Source: Bradysia coprophila (taxonomy: Eukaryota; Arthropoda; Insecta; Diptera; Sciaridae). Taken from it: 64,000 bases of DNA. The notes beneath the pieces were generated by a model. The model saw only the letters and a list, made by a program, of their open reading frames with translations, was not told the origin of the DNA and searched no databases. Made by a program: the position numbers and the translations under genes. Below, piece after piece: positions 22,836 to 33,347 of the stretch (its first letter is position 1; the number at the start of each line of letters is the position of its first letter). The stretch covers positions 5,938,584-6,002,583 of the forward strand of contig NW_023503616.1 in the NCBI RefSeq assembly GCF_014529535.1. The letters run 5' to 3'.

Positions 22836-23116
22836 ATGAAATTTGTTATTTTACTCTTGTGTTTGATCGCACATTTCGTGATTATGGTAGACAAAGAACG
22901 TATTGTCGTTGCTGGTAAAATAACATCCGACGCAAATTCTATATTGCTCAAAGGTGTTAAATTTACTAATTATGGAACGAATGGTAGGTAAATGTATAAG
23001 TAAAAGTGCTTCGCAAACGTTTCAACAATTTTAATTTTAATCTGCTTGCAGATTTTGCGAGCTACCAGAAATATGTTTCGAAAAAGCCGATAGACTTTAT
23101 TGACAGCATTATGTAG
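22836..23116 (+). CDS. Small secreted orphan protein, two exons, 70 residues
   Basis: Exon 1 is 22836-22983 and exon 2 is 23052-23116, joined across a 68-base GT-AG intron (acceptor CTGCTTGCAG). The start context is AAACC-ATG. Residues 1-17 (MKFVILLLCLIAHFVIM) form a clear hydrophobic signal peptide, followed by a short polar mature part that ends KKPIDFIDSIM. AATAAA lies 35 bases after the stop. A donor four bases later (22987) would give a different frame-2 tail; I prefer the first because its tail is longer and looks more protein-like. The mature protein has no cysteines. I do not recognise the family. Its position between CSP gene 2 and Drosha gives no functional hint. Confidence 0.65.
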
Positions 23117-23150
23117 TCAGCAGAAGATGTTACAATTTGCATATACCAAA

Positions 23151-23156
23151 AATAAA
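23151..23156 (+). terminator. Poly(A) signal of the small secreted-protein gene
   Basis: AATAAA 35 bases past the stop. A second AATAAA lies at 23354-23359. Confidence 0.6.
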
Positions 23157-23631
23157 ACACGAGTGTATGGTCTACCGTGATTGCATTTGACTAAGTTAGT
23201 ACATTGTAATGAGCAAAAAAAAGAGTTGAGGAAAACAATGTTCTATGAACGTCGTTGTGTCGATGAAACTATTAAATGTAGGTCAAGAGTTTTAATCCTG
23301 TTGATGATAGGAAGTAATTTTGTTTGTATATTCTTGATTGATTTTTAGCCGATAAATAAAGATTTTTTTTTTAAATTCAGATGTGTTGTGTTTTAAAGTT
23401 CAACATTAGCAACATACGATATATGTAGGCATTATTTTACCTCAGTTTAAAACAAATTTATTTCTTGCCATGGAGTGAATTTATGCAATTGGGAGCTAGG
23501 AGGTTATGTACATCTGCTCAAATGTTTAATTGTGAAGTTAAGGATTAAGCTAAAGATGTGTGGTACATAATCTAACTCAATACATCAAAATAAAAATTTG
23601 GAAAGTGGTACGCTTTTCTGCCTTGTAAGTA

Positions 23632-23780
23632 GTTAGTTTTCGTGTGAATTTTTTGTTGATCCGAGGCGAACCCGAGGTCAAAAAACACACGAAAACGAGA
23701 CTTTTCGTTTTTATATCGAGTTATGTATCGGACTTTACATGCTTTTGAAACCTAAACCAATTTTCGTGATTTCCCCAGTC
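23632..23780. repeat. Dispersed repeat, copy 1 (second copy at 58130-58256)
   Basis: TTTTCGTGTGAATTTT, GATCCGAGGCGAACCCGAGG, ACACACGAAAACGAGACTTT and CTTTTGAAACCTAAACCAAT occur in the same order as a diverged copy at 58130-58256. The TTTTCGTGT/ACACGAAAA pair makes each copy a foldback. Confidence 0.75.
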
Positions 23781-23840
23781 GTGTAATAAGCCGCTTTCGA
23801 ACCAAAGGAAAAAAAAGCATGTAAAATATTATTAGACAGA

Positions 23841-23990
23841 CACACACGGAATTTTGAAAACCGACTTATTTTCTGTTTTCTGGTATACTGATTTTTTGAG
23901 GATTTTGCATGTATTTTTGTATGGAGGAATCCAAAACTCGATTAAAACACAGAAACAAAAAATGTGTCGGTTTTCAAAATTCCGTGTGTG
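23841..23990. mobile_element. 150-bp palindromic MITE-like element
   Basis: The 25-base left arm (CACACACGGAATTTTGAAAA, then CCGAC) at 23841-23865 is matched exactly in inverse at 23966-23990. A further inverted pair, TTTCTGTTTT and AAACAGAAAC-like, lies inward. Confidence 0.75.
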
Positions 23991-24010
23991 CAGTATCGTG
24001 TTTTGTTCAC

Positions 24011-24205
24011 GGCAGAGTAAAATAAACCAGGCAGGAGCGGTTCATTTTCGAAACGTCAAATAAGGGACCTAATACACTGTATGAAAATGAACTCAAAAGA
24101 ACACTGACATAAATTGAAAAATTTTATTCGCAAAATATAAAGGGCTACTAGATTATTCAGGTCCCTAGTCAAACAAGCGCTCCTGCCTGGTTAACTTTAC
24201 TCTGT
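24011..24205. mobile_element. 195-bp inverted-repeat element with long imperfect flanking repeats
   Basis: The ends CAGAGTAAAATAAACCAGGC and its near-inverse GCCTGGTTAACTTTACTCTG extend inward to AGGAGCG. Outside, CGTGTTTTGTTCAC (23997-24010) and CGTGGTTTTGTTTCAT (24206-24221) look like an imperfect direct repeat. The element begins about 20 bases after the preceding foldback. Confidence 0.7.
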
Positions 24206-24221
24206 CGTGGTTTTGTTTCAT

Positions 24222-25148
24222 TTTCTTGGTTCCCTCTAGTGTTTATGTCATCACCGTGAAATGTTTGTAGTTCTTAATTGGGCTAATTTTATACATGAAG
24301 AGTCCAAAGAATGTAACAAAATAAGAAGCGAAGTAAGAACTTTTGAGTGAAAATAGCTTTTTGTCAAGATGAAAAAATTGGCGAAAGCAAGACTTGTGGT
24401 TTATAGTAGTAGGTAATGTCATAAGCTAGCGTTCAGTTCTTTCCGATTAAAACTTATAAGAAAAAATGAGGAAAATTTAATTTTTTTCTAAAATATGGAC
24501 TTTGTCCTGGAACTTTGTCTATATATCTCTAATTGATTGCTGTCACCTTCCCCTACATTCTGTACCAGAAAGGCTTCAAAATGATACAACATTTGTCATT
24601 ATTGTCCAACAGCAATTCGATGGATGTGCCGCATTTATCCTGTGAGGTTCATAAATGTCCAAAATGAGCCATCATTTATCACTTTATGGTAAAAATAATT
24701 TTCCTACTTCGAAAGACAGCTCAATCATTTTTAGTCTGATGTCTGGAGGCAATAATTTGATTTCATTTAAAACATTTTTAAATGAAAACCATGAAAACCA
24801 ATCTTTTAAAATACCTGGTTGTGATGCTGGTGCCACCTAACAGTCGTTTCGAAAACTTATTGCCCTAGAAGTATATTAGTGAGGGTGGTGAGGGTATATG
24901 TCCGCTGTAGTCGAAGTCACGAGTAGAAAATGTTAAATAAGAAGAAACGAAGAGAGCAAAAACAACACAGCTGTGACATCTGTCAATTGTGCAGTGGATT
25001 TTGTATCGCCGGTGTTTAAACGAGTGAAATTAGAATTCTTAAATGATGACCATAGTCGTATAATAAAAGGTGAAGCGATTAGACAGAAAGAAAGAACTTG
25101 ACTGCATTGAGTCCATTGAGTAACTCCAATTAACAAAGTGTATTTGTT
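24222..25148. other. Intergenic and 5' region of Drosha
   Basis: No gene is seen before the Drosha start codon. The last ~200 bases are probably 5' UTR and promoter; no TATA box is evident. Confidence 0.45.
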
Positions 25149-28100
25149 ATGAGTCACAATTTTCGTTACCCTCCACCCGGATTTGGTCAACACCAGCCTC
25201 GACCAAATCCAAATTTTCCACCGAATCAACAATTCCACAATTCTGTTGGATCGTCTAGATTCCGTCCACACTTTAATCCACCGCAAACAGACTACCGATA
25301 TGATTTACGGCACCGCAGGCCACCGACTCACAATCGATTCACGCCGCCATATGAGCCTCAAAGCCAATATGCTAGTAGGTTTTCGGTTCCGCCACCATTC
25401 AATCCTAGTCGACCACCTCCACGTTTACCGTATCGACCGACTGACCGATCTTTTCGAAACACTTTTCGCGCATCACACGAAACGCCGATCAGAAATCAGC
25501 ATTCCAACAGATCAAATTATAGCAGAGAACGGGATATCGATGCACCCCTCACAGAACGGGATCAGTTGCTGGTGAAATGGCGTAGCAACTATTGTGAAAC
25601 ATCGGATGACATTGCCCGGAAACTGGCTGAAATGGATCCGAATGAAAACAAAGACATGTGGATACGAAGCTCGCCAGCAGACATTTTCTATAAACGATGC
25701 GAAATCGGCGATGTGGAATCAACGAATCGATTAGACGCCCTGTGTACGCTATTTGATCAAGAGCTGGTGGCCCGAGGTCCGAAAATACGGGAAAAACAGC
25801 CACCTTACAACAGTCCGCCACGGAAGCGAAAGCACAAAGTTTGTCGACATAAATGTAAGTTTAGTTTCATGCTTTTTTGCGCTGACTAATTATTACAGAA
25901 AATTGATCATTTTTAGCGGAGAAATGTTCATCATCCGATTCGTCAGATGAAGAATTCGATGTAGAAGAAGAGGACTGTTCCATGCAAGAATTGACCAAGA
26001 AAATTCAGCATCCGTACCGATTGCATCCAGATTTATGGCACAACGAGACTGGAGAAATGAATGATGGACCATTGTGTCGATGTTCCGCTAAATCGAAACG
26101 TTCGGGACTACGACATGGAATCTATCCCGGCGAAAGCGGATTCCCTCGTTGCAAATTGAATTCTAACAATGCCAGTAAACTATATCACTACAGGTAAGTT
26201 CTACTACTTGACATTTGTCCAGTTAGTTAATAGAGTTATTATTGGACAGGATTACCATATCACCACCGACCAATTTTCTCACCAAAACGCCAACGATCAT
26301 CAAACACGACCAGCACGAGTTTATTTTCGAAGGATTTTCATTGTTATCACATGCTCCGATCGGCGAATTGCCAACCTGCAAGGTTATTCGGTTCAACATC
26401 GAATACACAGTACTCTACATTGAAGAGAAAATGCCTGAAAATTTCACAATCCGAGAGTTGGATTTGCTTTGTAAGTATTTTTGTAACGACATTACGTTTA
26501 CTATTTAATTTCATTCAAACCTTCCACTTCTAGATCAATATTTATTCATTGAACTTCTTGAATTGTTGGACTTCACACTCCAACCGGCTAATACGAATCC
26601 CGACGAAACTTGCACCTGTTTCCATTTTCTTCCTCGATTCGTTCGTGACTTACCAGACAATGGCAAAGAAGTTCTGGCTATGAATGAAGTTCTCCGGTAT
26701 TTACTAGACAGTTCTGGTCCCTTGGTACCACGATCAACCCTTGAACAATTGAAATCCGACCAAATTAGTCAAAATGATTGGCAAAACTATGTGGATGACA
26801 TAAAAGAAATGGTTGTCACGAATCCAGGTATGCGAAAAGTGCATGCCATGTGCCCGCATGAATCAAATATTTTTATTTTTTAGGAATGAGACCCTGTTCA
26901 GTGCGCGTAGATCAGCTTGACAAAAATGTGTCAGACTTGGCTGAGTGTGTGGATCAAGAGGATAAAGAAATTATTCATCCGGTCATAGTACACTTTGGTA
27001 TTAGACCACCACAACTAAGCTACGCTGGTAATCCAGAATATCAGAAGGCTTGGAGGGAGTATGTGAAATTCAGACATTTGGTAGCGAATATGTCGAAACC
27101 ATCGTATGAAGACAAACGGAAATTGGAACAAAAGGAAATTCGATTACAGGAAATGCGTACACAAGGACGAATGAAGAGGAATGTTACCGTAGCTGTGAGC
27201 TCGAAAGGTTTCTACCGCACTGGAATAATGTGTGACATAATTCAACACGCACTTCTGAGTGAGTTTGGAACGAAATGATGAGTAATTTTGTGTGTCATTT
27301 GAATCATCCACAATTCGTTTTCAGTTCCGGTGCTAACTACTCATTTACGATTCCACCAAGCTCTCGATGTTTTGGAAACGAACATTGAGTACAAATTTCA
27401 GAATCGTTATATTCTCCAGTTGGCATTAACCCACCCGTCCTACAAAGAAAACTTCGGAACAAATCCCGATCATGCACGAAACAGTCTCACCAATTGTGGA
27501 ATTCGGCAGCCAGAATATGGCGATCGGAAAATACACTACATGAATACAAGAAAGAGAGGCATCAATACGCTCATAAATATTATGTCCAGATTCGGAGAGG
27601 AACGAGAAACCGACAGCAATATCAGCCACAACGAAAGATTGGAATTTTTGGGAGATGCAGTCGTTGAATTCCTCTCGTCAATTCATTTATTTTTTATGTT
27701 TCCCGATTTGGAAGAAGGTGGACTGGCTACTTATCGAGCGGCTATTGTGCAGAATCAACATTTGGCTGTATTGGCAAGAGTAATGTAGTGTGTCTCTTCT
27801 GGATTTTCAACATTTCTAATCTTTAATTTTCGTTACAGAAACTGCACTTGGAAGAGTTTATGCTGTATGCACATGGATCGGATCTATGTCACGAGTTAGA
27901 ATTACGGCATGCAATGGCAAATTGTTTCGAGGCCCTAATGGGTGCATTGTTGCTCGATGGCAACATCGATGTTGCAGATAAGGTTTTCTCATCTGCTCTG
28001 TGGATGGACAAAATGCACTTAAAAGATGTAAGTCTGTCACTTTATAGTAACAATTTGCAACATTAAATAACCATTTGTTACGTCAGGTTTGGGATAATCT

Positions 28101-29406
28101 TCCTCGCCATCCACTTCAAGAAGAAGAGCCACTTGGTGATCGACAGTGGATAGACTCGTATCAACTACTAAAGGATCTCACCAAGTTTGAAACCTCAATC
28201 GGAGTACAATTTCGTCATATTCGTTTGCTCGCTCGTGCATTTACGGATCGCAGCATCGGTTTCACTCATTTGACTATGGGATCGAATCAGCGGCTAGAAT
28301 TTCTTGGCGATACTGTGCTGCAACTGATCTGTTCAGAATTTTTATATCGACATTTTCCCGAGCATCACGAAGGACATCTTTCCCTTCTTCGCAGTTCATT
28401 GGTCAATAATCGTACACAAGCAGTTGTATGTGATGATCTAGGCATGACACAATATGCTGTTTATTCCACACCGAAGCCGGACTTGAAAACCAAAGATAGA
28501 GCTGATTTACTTGAAGCATTTTTGGGTGCATTGTATGTCGACCAAGGAATGGTGCCTTGCACCGTATTTTGTCAAGTTTGTCTATTTCCTCGCTTGCAAC
28601 AATTCATCATGAACCAAGATTGGAATGATCCAAAATCTAAGTTACAACAGTGCTGTTTAACTCTACGAACAATGGATGGTGGCGAACCCGATATTCCCGT
28701 CTACAAAGTCATTGAATCGATCGGTCCAACGAATACTCGAGTTTACACGGTTGCCGTTTATTTTCGTGGAAAACGACTAGCCAGCGCTACTGGCCATTCA
28801 ATTCAACAGGCCGAAATGAATGCGGCCAAGTCAGCTTTGGACAATTCACGAGATCTGTTCCCACAATTGGACCACCAAAAACGAGTCATTTTGAAATCAA
28901 TCAAGAAACAGCGTGGAAGGGATTACCAAGTTGGTGACGCTGACGACGGCAACGATAGATCAAATTCTCCCAGTTGTACACAAGACATGGACGACTATGA
29001 ATCAAATCTACCGAAACAATATCGCTCTAAACAAGATATATCTAGTGATGAGCTCGATTCGGAAAAGTACGACGATAAGAAGTCTAAGAAGAAGATGAAA
29101 AAACGGAAACACAAAAGACGAAAGCGACGAAATAGTGAAGTCAGTCAAATAAGTTTGCGGAGTATCAGTACCGTGGAGATTGACATTCCATTCAAAAACA
29201 GGCGTAAAAGTTTGTCAAGCATAAGTGATACTGACTTTGACAACGGTCGGCAGTCAAAGAATGGCAGTCAGAGCTTTGTACCGCAAGAACGTTCGTTGAG
29301 TCAATTGGAGAATATATCGACTGTACAATCTGCAATAGAGTCTATTTCGCCGGAACAATCTATTGTTGAGGACTTATCGCCGGAGTCTGGGGAAATTTCA
29401 TCTTGA
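25149..29406 (+). CDS. drosha: Drosha, nuclear class 2 RNase III of the Microprocessor
   Basis: Exons are 25149-25854, 25917-26193, 26250-26470, 26534-26827, 26884-27258, 27325-27779, 27839-28027 and 28087-29406, encoding 1278 residues. All introns are GT-AG and 56-66 bases except the sixth and seventh (59). Residues 1-130 are Pro/Arg/Asn-rich. Around residue 290 lies the conserved CRCSAKSKRSGLRHGIYPGE zinc-binding segment. RNase III domain a has NERLEFLGDAV (acidic residues E731 and D735) and CFEALMGA (E807). Domain b has NQRLEFLGD (E910, D914) and LLEAFLGALY (E982). A double-stranded RNA-binding domain follows (about 1022-1098). All catalytic acidic residues are present, so the enzyme should be active: with Pasha/DGCR8 it cuts primary microRNA hairpins in the nucleus. 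Unlike human Drosha it has no obvious RS domain and carries a ~175-residue Lys- then Ser/Glu-rich tail. Confidence 0.96.
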
Positions 29407-31052
29407 ATTGAAGCATCTAGTAGCTGTAATGTTAGACCTTGCTTTGGAATCGTTGATACATATATTCACAGCAGGAGCATTGACTTCTAAGGCAACAAGA
29501 AGCTGCGGGCCCCACTATATTAGGCTTGGGCCCTACTATTTGAAAGTAAATTTATAATAACTTAACAAAAAAAAATCGACAATATTTGTTTAATAGGCCC
29601 CATTCAAATATAAATCGGCGCCCCTGATTCCCAGAGCCGAACTGGCATCCAACATTTTTTTGCCTAGATGTAAAAAGACAAATGTCCACTTTGGCCAATC
29701 CTGGTGGTCACTAAAACTGTTGTCGGCCATTAAAGTTACAGATATAAAAATTTACAGACTTTTAATCGCCTTTAATGTGAAAGCGCTGCAGGCCCTTTAG
29801 CTGTATAGTTATGTCTGGTACGTTACTATGTAGATCAAAAACTTTTCCCAAAGATGCTACAAAATGCTACAAGCCATTTTTCAAGGAATTTCTGCCTTCA
29901 TTTTTTACAGCGTTTACAGCGTTTATTATTTTTAATTGGCTTTACATCTGCGCTTTTTAATGAAAATCCTTAGATAAACTGAAGTAGTAGTTCCGTCTGT
30001 GATAGACTAAAACATATTATTGTCATACTTGCCTCCGGTGTAAAAAATAACATGAAATGGAAACTTTATGCTTTTTCCTTTTTTACAATCATAACACCAC
30101 TATTTTCTAACGAATCTTTTAATCTAATAGTGAAAGTGAAAATCTCAATAGCTTTTTATTGTCTTTTGAGACTTTAATTTTCACACGGGCTTCCTTTTTA
30201 AAATACATTTTGTGATAAGGCAATCATCGATTAGTTTGTCCATAGCTACCTCTAACAGATAAGTAAAAGGATAATGATTTGTTTCACAGAAAACCGATAG
30301 TTTTATTTGAGACGATTTAATGACATAATTACTATAATCCATCCTAATATCCTTTTAAGCAACGAAATGTAGTGTAGCCATTAACCGCTACTTATAAATT
30401 TGCAAGCCATAAATCTCAACAATTATATTACCCAGCTAGGTAGGTACGTATTTTTGTGATGCTTTGCATAAATTAGTCTTGAAAAGGAAACAAGTTTCTG
30501 ATAACAGCATGAGCAGCACATAAACTCCTATACCAGAATTAAGTTTTCTTGTACCTTTTTTCCACTTCACGACCTTGTTCTTCTGCCAGTCAAGTTCAAT
30601 ATGTTAAATCATATACATTATACATATATCTGTGCAACAGTGTTAAGAATCAACAAGATCAAGAAATGTTCAATATAATCTGGCATGCGTGCATCAGTGG
30701 ACGTACCTTTATTGCACAAGATTTTGTTATTGTAAAACTGGATCAGTAAAACTGAGAATACTAATACGATGATGAAAATAAGCGATTGGTTGTAACAAAT
30801 GATCTCATGTTAGGCATAAAATATAGGTAAACAAACTAAAGAAGTAAAAGATTTGATATGTATTAGAGTTACGTGATTTTTCACAATCTTCTATTTTGGT
30901 TAGACAGGAAAGTTATAATGTGATGCAAGTGGTTTGACTTGGCGAAATTTATAGCCTTTTCAATATTTCCCAATCGAGCTATACATTATCAGTAGACTTT
31001 TATACGTGTTTTTCCACAAAGATACCACGTCAACACAATGAAAAAAGGCTGA
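29407..31052. other. Intergenic downstream of Drosha
   Basis: Includes the Drosha 3' UTR. No canonical AATAAA was found close to the stop; AATATA near 29608 is a possible variant. No other gene is recognised. Confidence 0.45.
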
Positions 31053-31610
31053 TGCTATTCGCACGCGCGTGCGAATAGCCATTCCACACTGTAGAAGACT
31101 ATTCGAACGCGCGTGCGAATAGCCATTTCACATTGGATTTAACTATTCGCACGCGCGTGCGAATAGCTAAGCCTACGAGTACTGGCTATTCGCACGCGAA
31201 ATCGAGCGCCCATGAAAAATACGAATATGATTTTCGCGGGAAAATCATATTCGTATTTTTCATGGGCGCTCGATTTCGCGTGCGAATAGCCAGTACTCGT
31301 AAAACTGATAGATCAACAAACGGAAATGTAAGAATGTCTTCATTTATCCACAGACAAGTGTCGAAACAGTAATTCATGCAACAAGTTGCGAAAAGAGGTT
31401 TCGCAACGTGTTAGATAATAACGCTATAACGACAAAATGGAATCGTTTTGATTTGAGATTAAATGTGGATGCGTGCGAATAGTCAAACCCAATGTAAAAT
31501 GGCTATTGGCACGCGCGTGCGAATAGTCAGGTTCAATGTGAGATGGCTATTCGCACGCGCGTGCGAATAGTCTGGTACAGTGTGGAATGGCACGCGCGTG
31601 CGAATAGCCA
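31053..31610. mobile_element. CpG-rich foldback array of palindromic units
   Basis: The self-complementary word TTCGCACGCGCGTGCGAA, inside a 24-base palindrome bounded by CTA...TAG, occurs at 31055-31078, 31099-31122 (one change), 31143-31166, 31503-31526 (one change) and 31547-31570. Truncated units lie at 31471-31482 and 31591-31607. Spacers such as CCATTCCACACTGTA on the left recur as the complement (TACAGTGTGGAATGG) on the right, so the whole block is one large inverted structure with a central palindrome at 31174-31301. The tips read TG(C/G)CTATTCGCACG. No target duplication is evident and nothing is encoded. I take it as a non-autonomous foldback element, not a gene. Confidence 0.8.
31174..31301. 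repeat. 128-base central palindrome, 62-base perfect arms
   Basis: Bases 31174-31235 are exactly complementary in inverse to 31240-31301, leaving a 4-base GCGG centre. The outer part of each arm contains half of the CTATTCGCACGCG unit; the inner part (CGAGCGCCCATGAAAAATAC) is unique to this palindrome. It could extrude as a cruciform. Confidence 0.92.
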
Positions 31611-32608
31611 CAGTGATGAAAAAATGCATCGATCATATTCGAATTCAAACTGGTTCAAGATAAATTCTATTTTTGTCGATTTTTAGCCTATCACAGACAG
31701 ATATCATATCAGCAGTTTTACAATGGGATGAATCTACTAATTCATTTGACCCAAGTAGTTTCAAAAGATTAATTGCAAATCTCTTACTTCATTTTTTGAA
31801 GATGTGGTTTGCTTTTAAAACGTGTATTAGACAAAGTTTTTGGCTGGTCCGTTATTCCTAAAGTCAATAACAGATGATAGATGATCCTGTAACAGATTTA
31901 TTCTGATGTTACATATGTATTGTACACACAAAAGTTATGTATGAATTGTTGCATTAAGGCGCTGTATCGTTTATCACATCTGACGCGGTCAACGCACCCC
32001 CTAGACACTTCGACAAAAAATATATGTGAATATTGCGAAAGTAAATGATTGCGTTGGACCCTCTCTAGCAAACAAACTTCGTTTTGACTCTGTCAAAATA
32101 CCACCTTATTCGTTTGTTTGTATACACTGTTGACCAATTTCTAATTTTACATGTAAAATGCAAAGGCTATGTTGTATTTTTACCATCTTTCAGAACCTTG
32201 ATTTTTACCACCCTAATAAATGTAGTTAGGTTGCTAGAGAGGGTATTGTTGGACGATTCGGTTCGCGCATACTATACAGCACATGTTATAGTTCCATTAT
32301 GTTCCTTGCATATTTTTTTAATAGATGTATAATATACAAGCCAAACCTAGGACACACTAAAAGCTACATAAAGTTTTAGGGTTCGTCGTAGCACTTTGTA
32401 AATATTTATTTACGAATCGATATATTTTGTTTGTATACATAAGACTAAGACACACACTTATCTTCCTTTCTTTTAAATTAAATAAATTGTAGCTTTTTGT
32501 TCTTGCCACTTTTGGAGTTAAACTATCGTACAATAATAAATTCAATTCAATGTTTCTTACAGTCCTAAAAATCTTAGTTCTAAGACATACAATTGCTAAA
32601 AGTTTCCT
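31611..32608. other. Intergenic, no gene seen
   Basis: AT-rich. Open frames at 31673-31861 and 32084-32332 show nothing recognisable. Confidence 0.5.
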
Positions 32609-32846
32609 ATATGCAGAATGAGCACCAGCTGAATATCACCAGCTGGTGTACAAACAAAAACACTTTGTATTGTACACAATTCAAAGACAACCTATACGTT
32701 GTCTACGTTAACGTCATCTACGCGCACATAACACGTATGAATGAAGTAAACACATTGTTAAGAATGTGTTTTGATTGTTTATCATACAATAAGTGTGTGT
32801 CAGCAGATCCAGCTGGTGATATTCAGCTGGTGCTCATTCTGCATAT
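32609..32846. mobile_element. 238-bp MITE with 38-base perfect inverted ends
   Basis: The left end 32609-32646 (ATGCAGAATGAGCACCAGCT onward) is exactly inverted at 32809-32846. The tips abut TA dinucleotides, as expected for Tc1/mariner-type mobilisation. The interior open frame is an accident of the element. It lies between Drosha and the uex gene, about 500 bases beyond the uex stop. Confidence 0.85.
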
Positions 32847-33347
32847 GAAAAATATTTACAGGCTGTATTTATGTTTAAAATAAATATATTCCGCTAAGTG
32901 ATGTTCCTTCAGTCATTTATTTATGAATAATTCTTGTATCCTCGACAAAATAGGCCAACGAACAATATTAGGAAATTACGTATATATGGGAAAAGTGATG
33001 GAAAATGGATACGAGGATGATTGTGTTTGTTACCAGAGTAAACCAATTTTCCATCATAATCCCATAGATACGTATGCTATTTTACTCAATAAAGCAAAAC
33101 AAAGTTTTGGCAACATGAAATAACATGCGATTTATCTTCCTAGCGAAACACTGCTTTGAGTAAAAGCGGTATACGGTCAACAATAAAATTATCATTAAAA
33201 ATATATGAAGCTGCGAGCTAAAATGAGTACTCCACCGTACTCCATATGTACATTTAAAGAGAACGGGACTAAAAGCCACAGTGATCGCCTACAATTGACA
33301 ATCAATTAATGTGAAAATGCAAATCGACCAGGACGAACATTATTCTG
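32847..33347. other. 3' flank of the uex gene
   Basis: No gene is seen. It probably includes the minus-strand 3' UTR of uex; no unambiguous minus-strand AATAAA was identified. Confidence 0.45.

Noticed and set aside
31133..31377. Overlapping open frames of 79 and 63 codons on both strands
   Set aside because: They exist only because the 128-base palindrome reads open in both directions; no start context or domain.
31053..31610. CRISPR-like repeat-spacer appearance
   Set aside because: Repeats are full palindromes, spacers are related to each other by inversion, and the context is an intron-bearing animal genome with no cas genes.
32593..32883. 96-codon open frame
   Set aside because: It runs through both inverted ends of the MITE at 32609-32846 and has no start, signal or domain support.
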